Source of the DNA: JACDAN01 sp963801855
GTDB taxonomy: Bacteria > Actinomycetota > Thermoleophilia > Gaiellales > Gaiellaceae
Assembly: GCA_963801855.1 (NCBI GenBank)
Contig: CAWDGK010000003.1
Span: forward strand, 83,909 to 147,908
DNA: 64,000 bases
Direction: 5' to 3'
The stretch's first letter is position 1. Each line of letters starts with the position of its first letter. The notes below the pieces were generated by a model, which saw only the letters and a program-made list of their open reading frames with translations, was not told the DNA's origin and made no database searches. Made by a program: the position numbers and the translations under genes. Below are positions 8,006 through 17,052 of this stretch, piece after piece.

Positions 8006-11000
8006 ATGTCTCCCCGTCGCCCGGGTACGTCTCGCCGAGGCATCGCCTTCGGCGCACTTGCGCTGCTCGTCGCGCTCTGCACCGGACTCGCAGGCGGCTC
8101 GCTGCAGGCGGGCGCCGCAACGCCGGGGCTCGTCGGCGCCTACGCGCTCAGCGAGGGAACCGGCCTCCAGACGGCCGACTCATCTGGAAGCGCCAACGGA
8201 GGCACGCTCTCGGGTGCGACCTGGGCTGCGGCGGGAAAGTACGGAGGCGGCCTCGCGTTCGACGGCACGAACGACTGGGTCACGGTCCCCGACGCCGCCT
8301 CACTCGACCTCACGACCGGCCTGACCCTCGAAGCCTGGGTGCGGCCCACGACGAACTCGAGCTGGCGCACGGTCATGCTCAAGGAGCACGGCTCGACCCT
8401 CGCCTACGGGCTGTACAGCGCTGCCACGAGCAGCCGTCCCATGGGCGTCGTCCTCACCGGCGGTAGCCAGCAGAAGCTCTCGGGGCCGACGGCGTTGACC
8501 CTGAACACCTGGACGCATCTCGCTCTCACGTACGACGGCGCCCAGATGCGCCTCTACGTCAACGGAACGCAGCGGGCGAGCAAGGCGGTGACCGGCGCCG
8601 CCCCGAACTCGACCGGGGCCCTCCGGATCGGCGGCAACAACGTCTGGAAGTCGGAGTGGTTCAGCGGCAGCCTCGACGAGCTGCGCGTCTACAACCGGGC
8701 GCTCTCGGCGGCCGAGGTCCAGGCCGACATGAACTCCCCTGTGGGGCTGAGCGATACCACGGCGCCGACCGCGCCGGGCAACCTGCGCCAGACGGCCTCC
8801 GCGCAGACGACGGCCACGATCTCCTGGGACTCGTCGACCGACAACATCGGCGTGCAGGGCTACGAGATCTTCCGCGGCACGACCTCGCAGGGTACGACGA
8901 CGACGAACAACTGGTCGCTCACCGGCCTGCCGTGCAACTCCACGACGGCGGTGGGAGTCGAGGCGTTCGACGCGGCCGGTAACCGATCCTCACGATCAAC
9001 CCTCACCGTTGCCACGACCTCGTGCGACACCGCGCCGCCGTCGGTCTCGATCACCAGCCCCTCAGGCGGAGCGACGGTGTCAGGCACCGTCCAGGTCTCG
9101 GCGTCGGCGGCCGACGACTCCGGAGTCGCCGGGGTCCAGTTCTTCGTCGACGGGGCTGCGGTCGGGCCGGAGGATCCGACGGCCCCGTACAGCTCCGACT
9201 GGAACACGGCGTCGGCCGGAAACGGCCCTCGCTCGCTGACTGCCGTCGCGCGAGACACCTCCGGAAATCTCACGACGTCGTCCGCCGTCGGCGTTGACGT
9301 CGACAACGACACGGTCGCGCCCACCGTCGCCCTCACCGCACCGGCCGACGGAGCGACGGTCACCGGCGTCGTCCAGCTCGCCGCGGACGCGAGCGACGAC
9401 CGCGCCCTTGCCGGTGTCCGCTTTCGTCTCGACGGCATCAACCTCGGAGCCGAGGACACGACGGCGCCGTACTCGCTCTCCTGGGACACCGCCGGAGCAA
9501 CCTCCGGGTCGCACTCGATCACCGCTTTCGCTCGCGACGCCGCCGGAAACACGAAGACGTCGGCGGCCCGGACGGTCTTCGTCCAGAACGGGCTCAACAC
9601 GGCGGACGCCTGGAAGAAAGTGACCGTAGGCCCCGGTTACGTGGACGCCTCGACGCGCACGCCGGTTCGCACCGCGGGAGGCTGGGTCTATCTCTTTGCC
9701 GCCGACGACACTGCTCGAGGCAACGGCGTCGGGCCGACGGTGATCCGCGCCTGGAAGGCAAACCGGCCCGGAATCCCGACCGCCTTCAGCGAGATGGACG
9801 GGGCGAACCGCCCGTCAGCCGCGACCGGGACCCTCCAGGTCCTCGGAAGCCCGGACACCCGGCTCGATCGCAGCGGCATCGCCCACCTCGTCTACATGAA
9901 CGAGTCGACCGACACGCTGAACTACAGGACGTTCTCGACGGTGACGAACACCTGGGGGCCGAACGAGGTGGTCGAGTCGGCGATCGGAATGGATTTCGAC
10001 GGCAACACGACCTACAGGCGCGAGACGACGAACTCGATCGTCCTCGACGCGAACGACGTCCCGCACATCGTCTACAAGTCCGGCTCGTCGCTCGTCCACC
10101 GGCATCGCACCGGCGGAACCTGGAGCGCCAAGGTGATCGTCGACACGCCTCCGGTGGGAACGCCGCGGCACTCGTCGCTCGCAGCCGATGCGCTCGGAAA
10201 CCTCCACGTGACCTGGCTCCGCAGCGACTGGCTCGTGGCCTCGAATCCGCACCCGCAGATCATGTACCGGCGCCGCGGTGTCGACGGCGTCTGGGCGCCT
10301 GCCGAAGTGGCGGCCGAGACCGACGTCCAGACGAACGAGAACTCCGATCAGGGCCCGAGCATCGTCATCACGCAGAACGGGACGCCCCATGTCCTCTACG
10401 TCAGCGACCTCGGCGACAGCTTCGTCCAGACCGCCAATCGCACGAACGGCGTCTGGGTCTCGAACCACCCGCCTGTCGGAGTGTTCACCCACGCGCCTCA
10501 GATCTACGGGCAGTACAACGACATCTACGTCTTCCTCGGGCATGACCGGGCAATTCACTTCGGCTACCTCTACAAGCTCAACGGCCAGCCCTGGGTGCCG
10601 TACGAGCGGCTCGACAGCACCGGCGACAACGACGGCTCGGGCTCGCCGCGCTGGGATCCCATGCGAGAGCCGAATCCGGAGGTGATCGACACCACCTTCT
10701 ACGAGGAGAACCTGGCCAACGACTCCCGGCGGCTGACGGAGCTCTACTACATGGCGGTTCTCCCGAGCGGCGGCCCCACAGACTCCGACCCTCCGACGAC
10801 TCCCACCGATCTGACGCAGACGGATGCGACCGAGAACTCTCTGTCGATCTCCTGGACTCCGTCGTCAGACGCAGTCGGCGTTGCGGGCTACGGGCTCTAT
10901 CGCAACGGGTCGAGCGTGGGCTCGTCGTCGGTTCCGTCGGCGACGATCGGCGGTCTGGCGTGCGGTACGACCCAGAGCGTCGGAGTCGACGCCGTCGACG

Positions 11001-11983
11001 GCGCGGGGAATCGCTCGCCGATCACGACCATCCAGGCGCAGACGAGCCCGTGCGACACGATTTCGCCCTCGGTGAGCATCACGAGCCCCGCTGCCGGCGC
11101 CTCGGTCTCGGGAACGACGCAGGTCTCGGCCGACGCGTCGGACAACACGGGTCTCGTCGGCGTCCAGTTCCGCCTCGACGGCGCGAACCTCGGGGTCGAG
11201 GACACGACGGCGCCGTATCGAGTCGACTGGAACACGGTCGGATGGGCGAACGGCAGCCACACGCTCTCGGCGGTCGCGCGCGACGTGTCGTCGAACTCGA
11301 CTCAGTCGGCCAACGTCACGGTCACAGTCGCGAACACCGGGCCTGCGATCCCCCCCGGGCTGGCCGCGGCCTATGCCTTCGCCGAAGGAACCGGGAGCCA
11401 GACCGCGGACGCGTCCGGCAACGGAAATCCCGGCACGCTCGCCGGAGCGGCGTGGACGGCCGCGGGCAAATACGGGAGCGCACTCACCTTCGACGGCACG
11501 AACGACTGGGTCACGGTCGCCGACAAGCCCTCGCTGGACGCGTCCGGTGCCCTGACGCTCGAGGCCTGGGTGCGCCCGAACGGCGGACCGACCTGGCGCA
11601 CGATCCTGCTCAAGGAGAACGGGAGCACACTCGCCTACGCGCTCTACTCGGCGGCCTCCGGCGGAACGCCGATGGGGATCGTCCTCGTCGGCGGAACGCA
11701 GCAGAAACTGTCCGGGCCGTCGGCGCTTCCCGCCGGCGCCTGGTCGCACCTGGCGCTCACCTATGACGGCTCGCAGATGCGCCTGTACGTGAACGGCGTC
11801 CAACGGGCGAGCAAGGCCGTGACCGGCTCGATGCCCAATTCCAGCGGCGCGCTGCGGATCGGCGGCAACAACGTCTGGAGGAGCGAGTGGTTCAGGGGCG
11901 AGCTCGACGAGCTGCGCGTGTACAACCGCGCGCTGGGCGCCGGCGAGATCCAGGCGGATATGGGCACTCCCCTAGCGGGGTAG
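8006..11983 (+). CDS. Large secreted LamG / FN3 / Ig-like / beta-propeller protein
   Basis: About 1325 aa with signal peptide (residues 10-38). Order: LamG domain (45-245), FN3 (250-345), two Ig-like domains (345-440 and 440-530, each with a P-S-V-x-I/L-T-x-P start), a BNR-like region (530-915), FN3 (920-1010), Ig-like (1015-1110), and a second LamG (1115-1320). The two LamG copies are close duplicates (FDGTNDWVTV and GGNNVW recur). LamG domains bind glycans, so a polysaccharide-binding or adhesive surface role is likely; no catalytic residues can be named. TTG at 8003 directly precedes the ATG. It lies antisense within the riboflavin genes, and its stop overlaps that of ribE by 12 bases. Confidence 0.88.
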   Translation: MSPRRPGTSRRGIAFGALALLVALCTGLAGGSLQAGAATPGLVGAYALSEGTGLQTADSSGSANGGTLSGATWAAAGKYGGGLAFDGTNDWVTVPDAASLDLTTGLTLEAWVRPTTNSSWRTVMLKEHGSTLAYGLYSAATSSRPMGVVLTGGSQQKLSGPTALTLNTWTHLALTYDGAQMRLYVNGTQRASKAVTGAAPNSTGALRIGGNNVWKSEWFSGSLDELRVYNRALSAAEVQADMNSPVGLSDTTAPTAPGNLRQTASAQTTATISWDSSTDNIGVQGYEIFRGTTSQGTTTTNNWSLTGLPCNSTTAVGVEAFDAAGNRSSRSTLTVATTSCDTAPPSVSITSPSGGATVSGTVQVSASAADDSGVAGVQFFVDGAAVGPEDPTAPYSSDWNTASAGNGPRSLTAVARDTSGNLTTSSAVGVDVDNDTVAPTVALTAPADGATVTGVVQLAADASDDRALAGVRFRLDGINLGAEDTTAPYSLSWDTAGATSGSHSITAFARDAAGNTKTSAARTVFVQNGLNTADAWKKVTVGPGYVDASTRTPVRTAGGWVYLFAADDTARGNGVGPTVIRAWKANRPGIPTAFSEMDGANRPSAATGTLQVLGSPDTRLDRSGIAHLVYMNESTDTLNYRTFSTVTNTWGPNEVVESAIGMDFDGNTTYRRETTNSIVLDANDVPHIVYKSGSSLVHRHRTGGTWSAKVIVDTPPVGTPRHSSLAADALGNLHVTWLRSDWLVASNPHPQIMYRRRGVDGVWAPAEVAAETDVQTNENSDQGPSIVITQNGTPHVLYVSDLGDSFVQTANRTNGVWVSNHPPVGVFTHAPQIYGQYNDIYVFLGHDRAIHFGYLYKLNGQPWVPYERLDSTGDNDGSGSPRWDPMREPNPEVIDTTFYEENLANDSRRLTELYYMAVLPSGGPTDSDPPTTPTDLTQTDATENSLSISWTPSSDAVGVAGYGLYRNGSSVGSSSVPSATIGGLACGTTQSVGVDAVDGAGNRSPITTIQAQTSPCDTISPSVSITSPAAGASVSGTTQVSADASDNTGLVGVQFRLDGANLGVEDTTAPYRVDWNTVGWANGSHTLSAVARDVSSNSTQSANVTVTVANTGPAIPPGLAAAYAFAEGTGSQTADASGNGNPGTLAGAAWTAAGKYGSALTFDGTNDWVTVADKPSLDASGALTLEAWVRPNGGPTWRTILLKENGSTLAYALYSAASGGTPMGIVLVGGTQQKLSGPSALPAGAWSHLALTYDGSQMRLYVNGVQRASKAVTGSMPNSSGALRIGGNNVWRSEWFRGELDELRVYNRALGAGEIQADMGTPLAG

Positions 11984-12514
11984 CAGCCGCTCGACGTACT
12001 TGGCGAGGATGTCGACCTCGAGGTTGACCCGTTCACCCTCCCCGAGCGCTCCGAGCGTCGTCACGTCGAGAGTGTGCTCGACGAGGGCGACCGTGAAGGT
12101 CTCCTCGTCCAGTGCGGCGATCGTGAGTGAAACCCCGTCGACCGCGATCGATCCCTTCTCGACGCAGTAGCGCAGGATCTCGGGCGGCGCCTCGATCGTC
12201 ATCCGCTCGCCCTCCAACGACCGGATCCGTCCAACGCCGTCGACATGACCCTGGACGTAGTGGCCGCCGAGCGGCTCTCCTGCCGAGACCGCAGGCTCGA
12301 GGTTCACGGAAGCTCCGAAGCCCTTCGAGCGCGCCTGCGTCTCGTCGAGCACGTCGAAGGACAGGTGGCCGTTCTGGGCGTCGACGACCGTGAGGCAGAC
12401 GCCGTTCACGTTGATCGAGTCCCCGACCGAGGGCGCGAGCGATGACTCGACGACGAGGCGGTCGTCTTCGAACGAGACGGTGCGGGCGAGCTCCTGGACG
12501 ATCCCCGTGAACAC
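11972..12514 (-). CDS. ribE: Riboflavin synthase, alpha chain
   Basis: Dismutates two lumazines to riboflavin. 180 aa, slightly short (about 200 is usual). Two homologous lipocalin-like halves: N-half MFTGIVQ and INVNGVCLTV; C-half YVQGHVDGVGRI and IAVDGVSLTI. GTG start. It follows a small ORF and ribD on the same strand. Confidence 0.95.
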   Translation of the reverse strand: MFTGIVQELARTVSFEDDRLVVESSLAPSVGDSINVNGVCLTVVDAQNGHLSFDVLDETQARSKGFGASVNLEPAVSAGEPLGGHYVQGHVDGVGRIRSLEGERMTIEAPPEILRYCVEKGSIAVDGVSLTIAALDEETFTVALVEHTLDVTTLGALGEGERVNLEVDILAKYVERLLPR

Positions 12515-12524
12515 GGGGAGAACG

Positions 12525-12743
12525 TTACTGACCGAGCGCGATTGCCTCGATCGTCTCGCGGACGAGAGGCTGAAGCTTCGGGCGCGAGATGTCCGATCGG
12601 GCGAGCTCTCCCCGAAGCTCGTCGATCAGCTCCTGCGACTCCGGCCCGACCTGCCCGGGTTCGTCGAGCGCGTCTCGGACATGGCGCAGGTCGACGTGGC
12701 CGGCGAGCCAGTGGGAAAGCGTCTGGACGAGGTCAGGGCTCAT
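12525..12743 (-). CDS. Small hypothetical protein between ribD and ribE
   Basis: 72 aa, no recognised domain; mostly helical, acidic middle (ESQELIDELRGELARSD). The ATG at 12743 lies within the last codons of ribD (overlap 11 bases) and the stop is 10 bases before ribE, so it sits as a coupled cistron of the riboflavin operon. Position and spacing argue that it is real; function unknown. Confidence 0.55.
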   Translation of the reverse strand: MSPDLVQTLSHWLAGHVDLRHVRDALDEPGQVGPESQELIDELRGELARSDISRPKLQPLVRETIEAIALGQ

Positions 12744-13677
12744 TGAAATAGGCACTGAGGAGAATGTCCTCTCCGATCGGGAGGGCCTTCAAACGGTACA
12801 GCAGGCCCTCCGGGACCTGTCCAGCGAGCAGCGGCGGGCCAACGCCGGAGAGCCGGGGAGCGACGAAGAGGAGGAGCTTGTCGACGAGACCTTCGCGGAA
12901 GAACGTCGATGCGAGCCGCGGTCCGCCCTCGAGCAGGATCGACTGGACGCCCTCCTCGGCCAGGGCGGCGAGCTCCTCCACGAGGGGGCCGGAGCGCAGC
13001 TCGAGCTTCGACCCCTCCGGAAGCGGAGGCCTGCCGAACACGAGCCTCCGCGGCTGCCGAAGCACCTCCACGCCACGTGCGTCGAGCCGTGGATCGTCGG
13101 CCAGCACCGTGCCCATCCCGACGGCGACGGCGTCGGAGGCGGCGCGAAGCTCGTGAACGATTTCTCTGCTCGGCTCTCCGGAGATCCAGCGCTCTCCCGG
13201 CAACGTCACGCGGCCGTCGAGCGTGACGGCCGCCTTGTACGTGACGAAGGGCCTTCGCTTCGAGACCCACGTCCTCCAGGCCTCGTTCTGCGCCCTCGCC
13301 TCGAAGAGATCAGCGTCCTCCACGTCCACGCCCGCGGCACGGAGCTCCTCGAGGCCGCCGCCCGCCTCGGGGTTCGGATCCAGGCAGCCGGCGACGACTC
13401 GAGCAACGCCGGCGCCGAGCACCGCCTGGGTGCACGGCGGAGTGCTTCCACGGTGCGCGCACGGCTCCAGAGAGACGTAGAGCGTCGCGCCCTTCGCCCG
13501 CTCTCCCGCCTCCCCCAGGGCTACGACCTCGGCGTGGGGCCCACCCCTCCGTTCGTGCCAGCCTTCGCCAACGACGTCACCGTCCTTCACGACGACGGCC
13601 CCGACGACCGGATTCGGATGCGCCGTGCCGCGTCCTCGCTCCGCAAGCTCGAGCGCTCGGACGAGAAATTCGCTCAC
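12733..13677 (-). CDS. ribD: Bifunctional pyrimidine deaminase / reductase
   Basis: Second and third steps of riboflavin synthesis. 314 aa. Deaminase zinc site: GGPHAEVVAL (HAE) and SLEPCAHRGSTPPC (PCxxxGxTPPC). The reductase part begins near RRPFVTYKAAVTLDGR, with NADPH-site residues LLEGGPRLASTFF. GTG 13677 overlaps the rpe stop (GTGA). Confidence 0.96.
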   Translation of the reverse strand: MSEFLVRALELAERGRGTAHPNPVVGAVVVKDGDVVGEGWHERRGGPHAEVVALGEAGERAKGATLYVSLEPCAHRGSTPPCTQAVLGAGVARVVAGCLDPNPEAGGGLEELRAAGVDVEDADLFEARAQNEAWRTWVSKRRPFVTYKAAVTLDGRVTLPGERWISGEPSREIVHELRAASDAVAVGMGTVLADDPRLDARGVEVLRQPRRLVFGRPPLPEGSKLELRSGPLVEELAALAEEGVQSILLEGGPRLASTFFREGLVDKLLLFVAPRLSGVGPPLLAGQVPEGLLYRLKALPIGEDILLSAYFNEP

Positions 13678-14348
13678 GCGAGCTCTTGAACCAGCCGCTT
13701 GTACGCCCGGGTCAGGTCCTCGCGGCCGAAGATGCTCGTCCCGGCCACGAAGAGCGTGGCGCCCGCGCCGCGCACCAGCCGGATGTTGTCCGGCCCAACA
13801 CCGCCGTCGACCTGGATGTGCTTCTCGGGAAGCAGGCCACGGAGCCGCTCGATCCGGCCGAGAGCCTCCGGCATGAATGCCTGGCCCGAGTAGCCGGGGT
13901 TGATGCTCATGCAGAGGACGAAGTCGAAGGGCTCCGCCACCTGCGCGACCTGCTCCGGCTCGGTCTCGGGATTGAACGCGAGCCCGACCTCCAATTCGTG
14001 CTCGCGCGCCTGGCGAGCGACGGCCGCCGGGTCTGCGACGGCCTCGATGTGAAACGTGACGCTGTCGCCACCGGCTTCAGCGATCGCGGCGAAGTGGCGA
14101 GCGGGCTCTTCCACCATCAGGTGGCAGTCGAGCCGGCCTCCGAGCTTGTGGACGATCGGCGAGATCGACTGGAGCACGATCGGCCCGATCGTGACCGGCG
14201 GGACGAAATGACCGTCGCCGACGTCGAAGTGGAAGATCCGCGCGCCCCCTCGCGAGAGCGTCTCGATCTGCTCTCCGAGCTTGGAGAAGTCCGCCGCATA
14301 CAGCGACGGCTCGACCTCGACCGTCCGGATCCATTCCCGCCAGGGCAC
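13674..14348 (-). CDS. rpe: Ribulose-phosphate 3-epimerase
   Basis: Interconverts ribulose-5-P and xylulose-5-P; ribulose-5-P is also the substrate of RibB, which fits its place in this cluster. 224 aa. TIM-barrel signature residues: PSLYAADFSKL, the metal His/Asp pair in FHFDVGDGHFVPP and DCHLMVEEP, phosphate loop MSINPGYSGQAF, and catalytic Asp in IQVDGGVGPDN. Confidence 0.96.
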   Translation of the reverse strand: MPWREWIRTVEVEPSLYAADFSKLGEQIETLSRGGARIFHFDVGDGHFVPPVTIGPIVLQSISPIVHKLGGRLDCHLMVEEPARHFAAIAEAGGDSVTFHIEAVADPAAVARQAREHELEVGLAFNPETEPEQVAQVAEPFDFVLCMSINPGYSGQAFMPEALGRIERLRGLLPEKHIQVDGGVGPDNIRLVRGAGATLFVAGTSIFGREDLTRAYKRLVQELA

Positions 14349-14370
14349 GCCGCGATCTTATGGGCGCCCG

Positions 14371-14393
14371 TCTCGAGGGACTGTCCCTCGAGA
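14371..14393. terminator. Perfect 10-bp hairpin between rsmB and rpe
   Basis: TCTCGAGGGA-CTG-TCCCTCGAGA. It is the same design (10-11 bp arms, 3-nt loop) as the hairpins at the sigA 3' end. A T-run is lacking. It lies in the 95-base gap between rsmB and rpe, so it may attenuate transcription into rpe, or be a palindromic repeat. Confidence 0.4.
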
Positions 14394-14443
14394 CTGCCAC
14401 GCGAGGCCGTGTCCTTTGGAACAAATGCGTGCCAAAGGGCGCT

Positions 14444-15682
14444 TCAGGCTGGCCGAAGCAGGCGGGCGATGAAGAATCCGGAGGTCCGGTCTCGGTGGGG
14501 CAAGGTGAGCAGGATGCCCTTCCGATGTGGATGCTCGTACTGCGGCCATGTCTCGGCGAGAGACGGATCGAGAGCGAGCCCATTCGCCTGGTCCGAAACG
14601 ATTGCGTCCACCACGTCCTCGTTCTCCTCCTTCGCGATCGTGCAGACGGAGTAGAGGACGGTTCCACCCGGCTTCACGCGCTCGGCGGCGACCCGGAGCA
14701 GCTCGAGCTGGAGCCCCGGCAGGGGGCGGGCGCGCCACCGAAGATCCGGACGGGCCGCGAGCACGCCGAGGCCGGAGCACGGCGCGTCGACGAGCACCCG
14801 GTCGAATCCGGTCAGCTCGGGAGGCAACTCGCGGGCGTCCGCGATCACGACCGTGACGTTCGTGGCTCCCAGGAGGCGCGCATTCACCTCGAGCTCCCGG
14901 GCCCGTGCGGGATGGAGCTCGACAGCCACGACCTCCGCCGCCTTCGCCGCCAGTTGCGTCGCCTTGCCGCCCGGAGCCGCGCAGAGGTCGAGCACTCGCT
15001 CTCCCGGCTGAACCCCGACCGCCTCGCCGGCAAGCTGCGACGCTCGACTCTGGGGCCAGACGAGACCCTGCTCGAGCTCCTCCGGGTCGATTCGATCGAC
15101 GACGCGCGGCTCGCCGGTCGCGACCACCCTCACGGCCGTTTCCGGCGGCTCGTTCTGCGCCCTCATGAGCGCAAGCGCCTCCTCTTCCCCCCACTCGCTC
15201 CACCAGGTCTCCGCGACCCAGTCCGGGTAGGAGTGCTTGAGCGCGGCCTGGGGCGCGGTCGACTCGGGGAGCGCCTTCAGTAGCGGGCGGATCCCCTCTG
15301 CGAGCCGGCGAGCGACAGCGTTCGAGAATCCAGCGGCCCGCCATGCAGGCGTCCCTTTCACGAGCTCGACGACCTCGTTGACGGTCGCCCGGGGCGGAAC
15401 GCCGCCCAGGTAGCCGAGCTCGTACGCGCCGAGCCGGATCGCCGCGCGCACGGGCGGGTCGATCGCGCTCGCCGGCCTCCCGCCCAGCTGCTCGATCGCA
15501 TGGTCGAGGACCCGGGCCATCTGGATCGCGCCGTACGCGATCCGCTGTGCGAACGCGCGGTCGCGCGCGTCGAGGTCCTTGGCCTCGGACGCAAAGGCGC
15601 GGTCGGCGTAGGCGTCCTCCTCGAACACACGCATCAGGACGCTGTGCGCGACTCGTCTGGCGGGGCTAGCGCCGGATGCCAC
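14444..15682 (-). CDS. rsmB: 16S rRNA (cytosine-967-C5)-methyltransferase
   Basis: 412 aa. N-terminal NusB-like RNA-binding domain (residues 5-135), then a Rossmann methyltransferase. AdoMet loop VLDLCAAPGGKATQLA, first conserved Cys in VDAPCSGLGVL, and catalytic Cys in LYSVCTIAKEEN. The start overlaps the fmt stop by 17 bases. Confidence 0.94.
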   Translation of the reverse strand: MASGASPARRVAHSVLMRVFEEDAYADRAFASEAKDLDARDRAFAQRIAYGAIQMARVLDHAIEQLGGRPASAIDPPVRAAIRLGAYELGYLGGVPPRATVNEVVELVKGTPAWRAAGFSNAVARRLAEGIRPLLKALPESTAPQAALKHSYPDWVAETWWSEWGEEEALALMRAQNEPPETAVRVVATGEPRVVDRIDPEELEQGLVWPQSRASQLAGEAVGVQPGERVLDLCAAPGGKATQLAAKAAEVVAVELHPARARELEVNARLLGATNVTVVIADARELPPELTGFDRVLVDAPCSGLGVLAARPDLRWRARPLPGLQLELLRVAAERVKPGGTVLYSVCTIAKEENEDVVDAIVSDQANGLALDPSLAETWPQYEHPHRKGILLTLPHRDRTSGFFIARLLRPA

Positions 15683-16458
15683 GCTCGAACTCGGCCAGCG
15701 TCATGCGGCGACCGCCCTCCGGCTGGACTTCAAGGACTTCGAGGCGGCCGTCGGCGCCGACCCGCGTTCGCCAGACGATCACGGGACGATCGTGGAGCTG
15801 ACCCCGCGCGCCGATGTGCGGGGAGAGAGCGCGGACCCGGTCGTGCAGCTCCTTTGCCGGCCGGGACCGGTCGAGGAGCCGATCCGCGGGCCCGATCTTC
15901 TCGGCGTACGTCGCCTCGCCTTCCTGCTCCTGGAACTCCTGCGACTCGAGCACACGCTCCACGAGACCCGGCGCAACCTGGGCGGCCCGGTCGTAGACGG
16001 CTCCTGCGTCGTCGTCCGGGCCGATCGAAAACGGCTCGACGGCGCCGACCGGTCCCGCGTCGAGCTCCTCCACCAGCCGGATCACTGTGACTCCTGTCTC
16101 GGTGTCCCCCGCCATGATCGCCCGCTCGACTGGCGCTGCCCCGCGCCAGCGCGGCAACAGGGATGGATGGACGTTGAGCCAGAGCGCCTGCTCGAGGAGC
16201 TCGGACGGGATCAGCGCCCCGTAGTCGACCAGCAGCACGGCATCCGCGTCGAGCTCGAAAGCCCCCGAGCCGCTCGGGCTGCTGAACGGCGATGCCGAGC
16301 TCCGCGGCCGCGTCCTTCGCGGCCGGCGCGGCCAGTTCGCGACCTCGCCCCTTGGGGCGGTCCGGACGGGTCAGCACGTACTCGACGGGCCGGCGGGCCG
16401 CGACCTCGCGGAGGATGCTCGCGCCGAACGGCCCCGTGGCCGCGACGGCCAGGCGCAC
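15666..16458 (-). CDS. fmt: Methionyl-tRNA formyltransferase, one frameshift
   Basis: Formylates initiator Met-tRNA. The N-terminal part (RLAVAATGPFGASILREV) and the rest (LNVHPSLLPRWRGAAPVERA, the SLLP folate-site motif) are in different frames. One surplus base in a five-C run at 16262-16266 (plus strand) accounts for this: with it removed, the protein reads through RLGAFELDADAVLLVDYG. About 263 aa joined, shorter than the usual 310. The GTG start shares its G with the def stop TAG. It pairs functionally with def. Confidence 0.9.
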
Positions 16459-17039
16459 TACGGAGTCAGGACGGCCTTCGGCCGCAGGTGGGCGAGCGCC
16501 GCCTTCCGCGCCTCGTCGGTCGTGTGATCCAGGATGAGGACGCCGTCGAGGTGGTCGAGCTCGTGCTGAACCACGCGTGCCGCATGCTCGGTCAGCTCGA
16601 TCGAGAGCTCGCCGCCTTCGAGATCGCGACCCTCGAGCCGAACCGACGTCGCACGCTCGACGGGCATCTGGACGCCGATCAGCGAGAGGCAGCCCTCGTC
16701 CTCCACCGCCTTCTCGTCGGACGTGTCGGCGAGTCTCGGGTTCACGACCGCCAACGGATCCCCGTCCGAATCCGGCTGGAAGACGAAGACGCGGCGGATG
16801 ATTCCGACCTGGGTCGCAGCAAGCCCGACGCCGCTCGCGTCGCGCATCAGCTGGGTCATCCGCTCGGCAAGCCGCCTCAGGTCGCCGTCGAAGGTCTCGA
16901 CCTCGCGCGCCTGCATGCGCAGCACGGGGTCGGGGTATTGCCGGATCTGGCCGAGCGCGAGCCGGCGGCGGGCTTCCGCCTCGGGATCGCGCTCTTCGGG
17001 CCCTTCCGCCTCGACGTCGTCTACTTCGTTTTCGGCCAT
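16458..17039 (-). CDS. def: Peptide deformylase
   Basis: Removes the formyl group from nascent peptides. 193 aa. All three motifs are present: GVGLAATQVG, EGCLSL (metal Cys) and QHELDHLDG (HExxH). An extra acidic N-terminal stretch of about 28 residues precedes the core. It lies between priA and fmt. Confidence 0.96.
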   Translation of the reverse strand: MAENEVDDVEAEGPEERDPEAEARRRLALGQIRQYPDPVLRMQAREVETFDGDLRRLAERMTQLMRDASGVGLAATQVGIIRRVFVFQPDSDGDPLAVVNPRLADTSDEKAVEDEGCLSLIGVQMPVERATSVRLEGRDLEGGELSIELTEHAARVVQHELDHLDGVLILDHTTDEARKAALAHLRPKAVLTP

Positions 17040-17052
17040 GACTGCAATCTAC

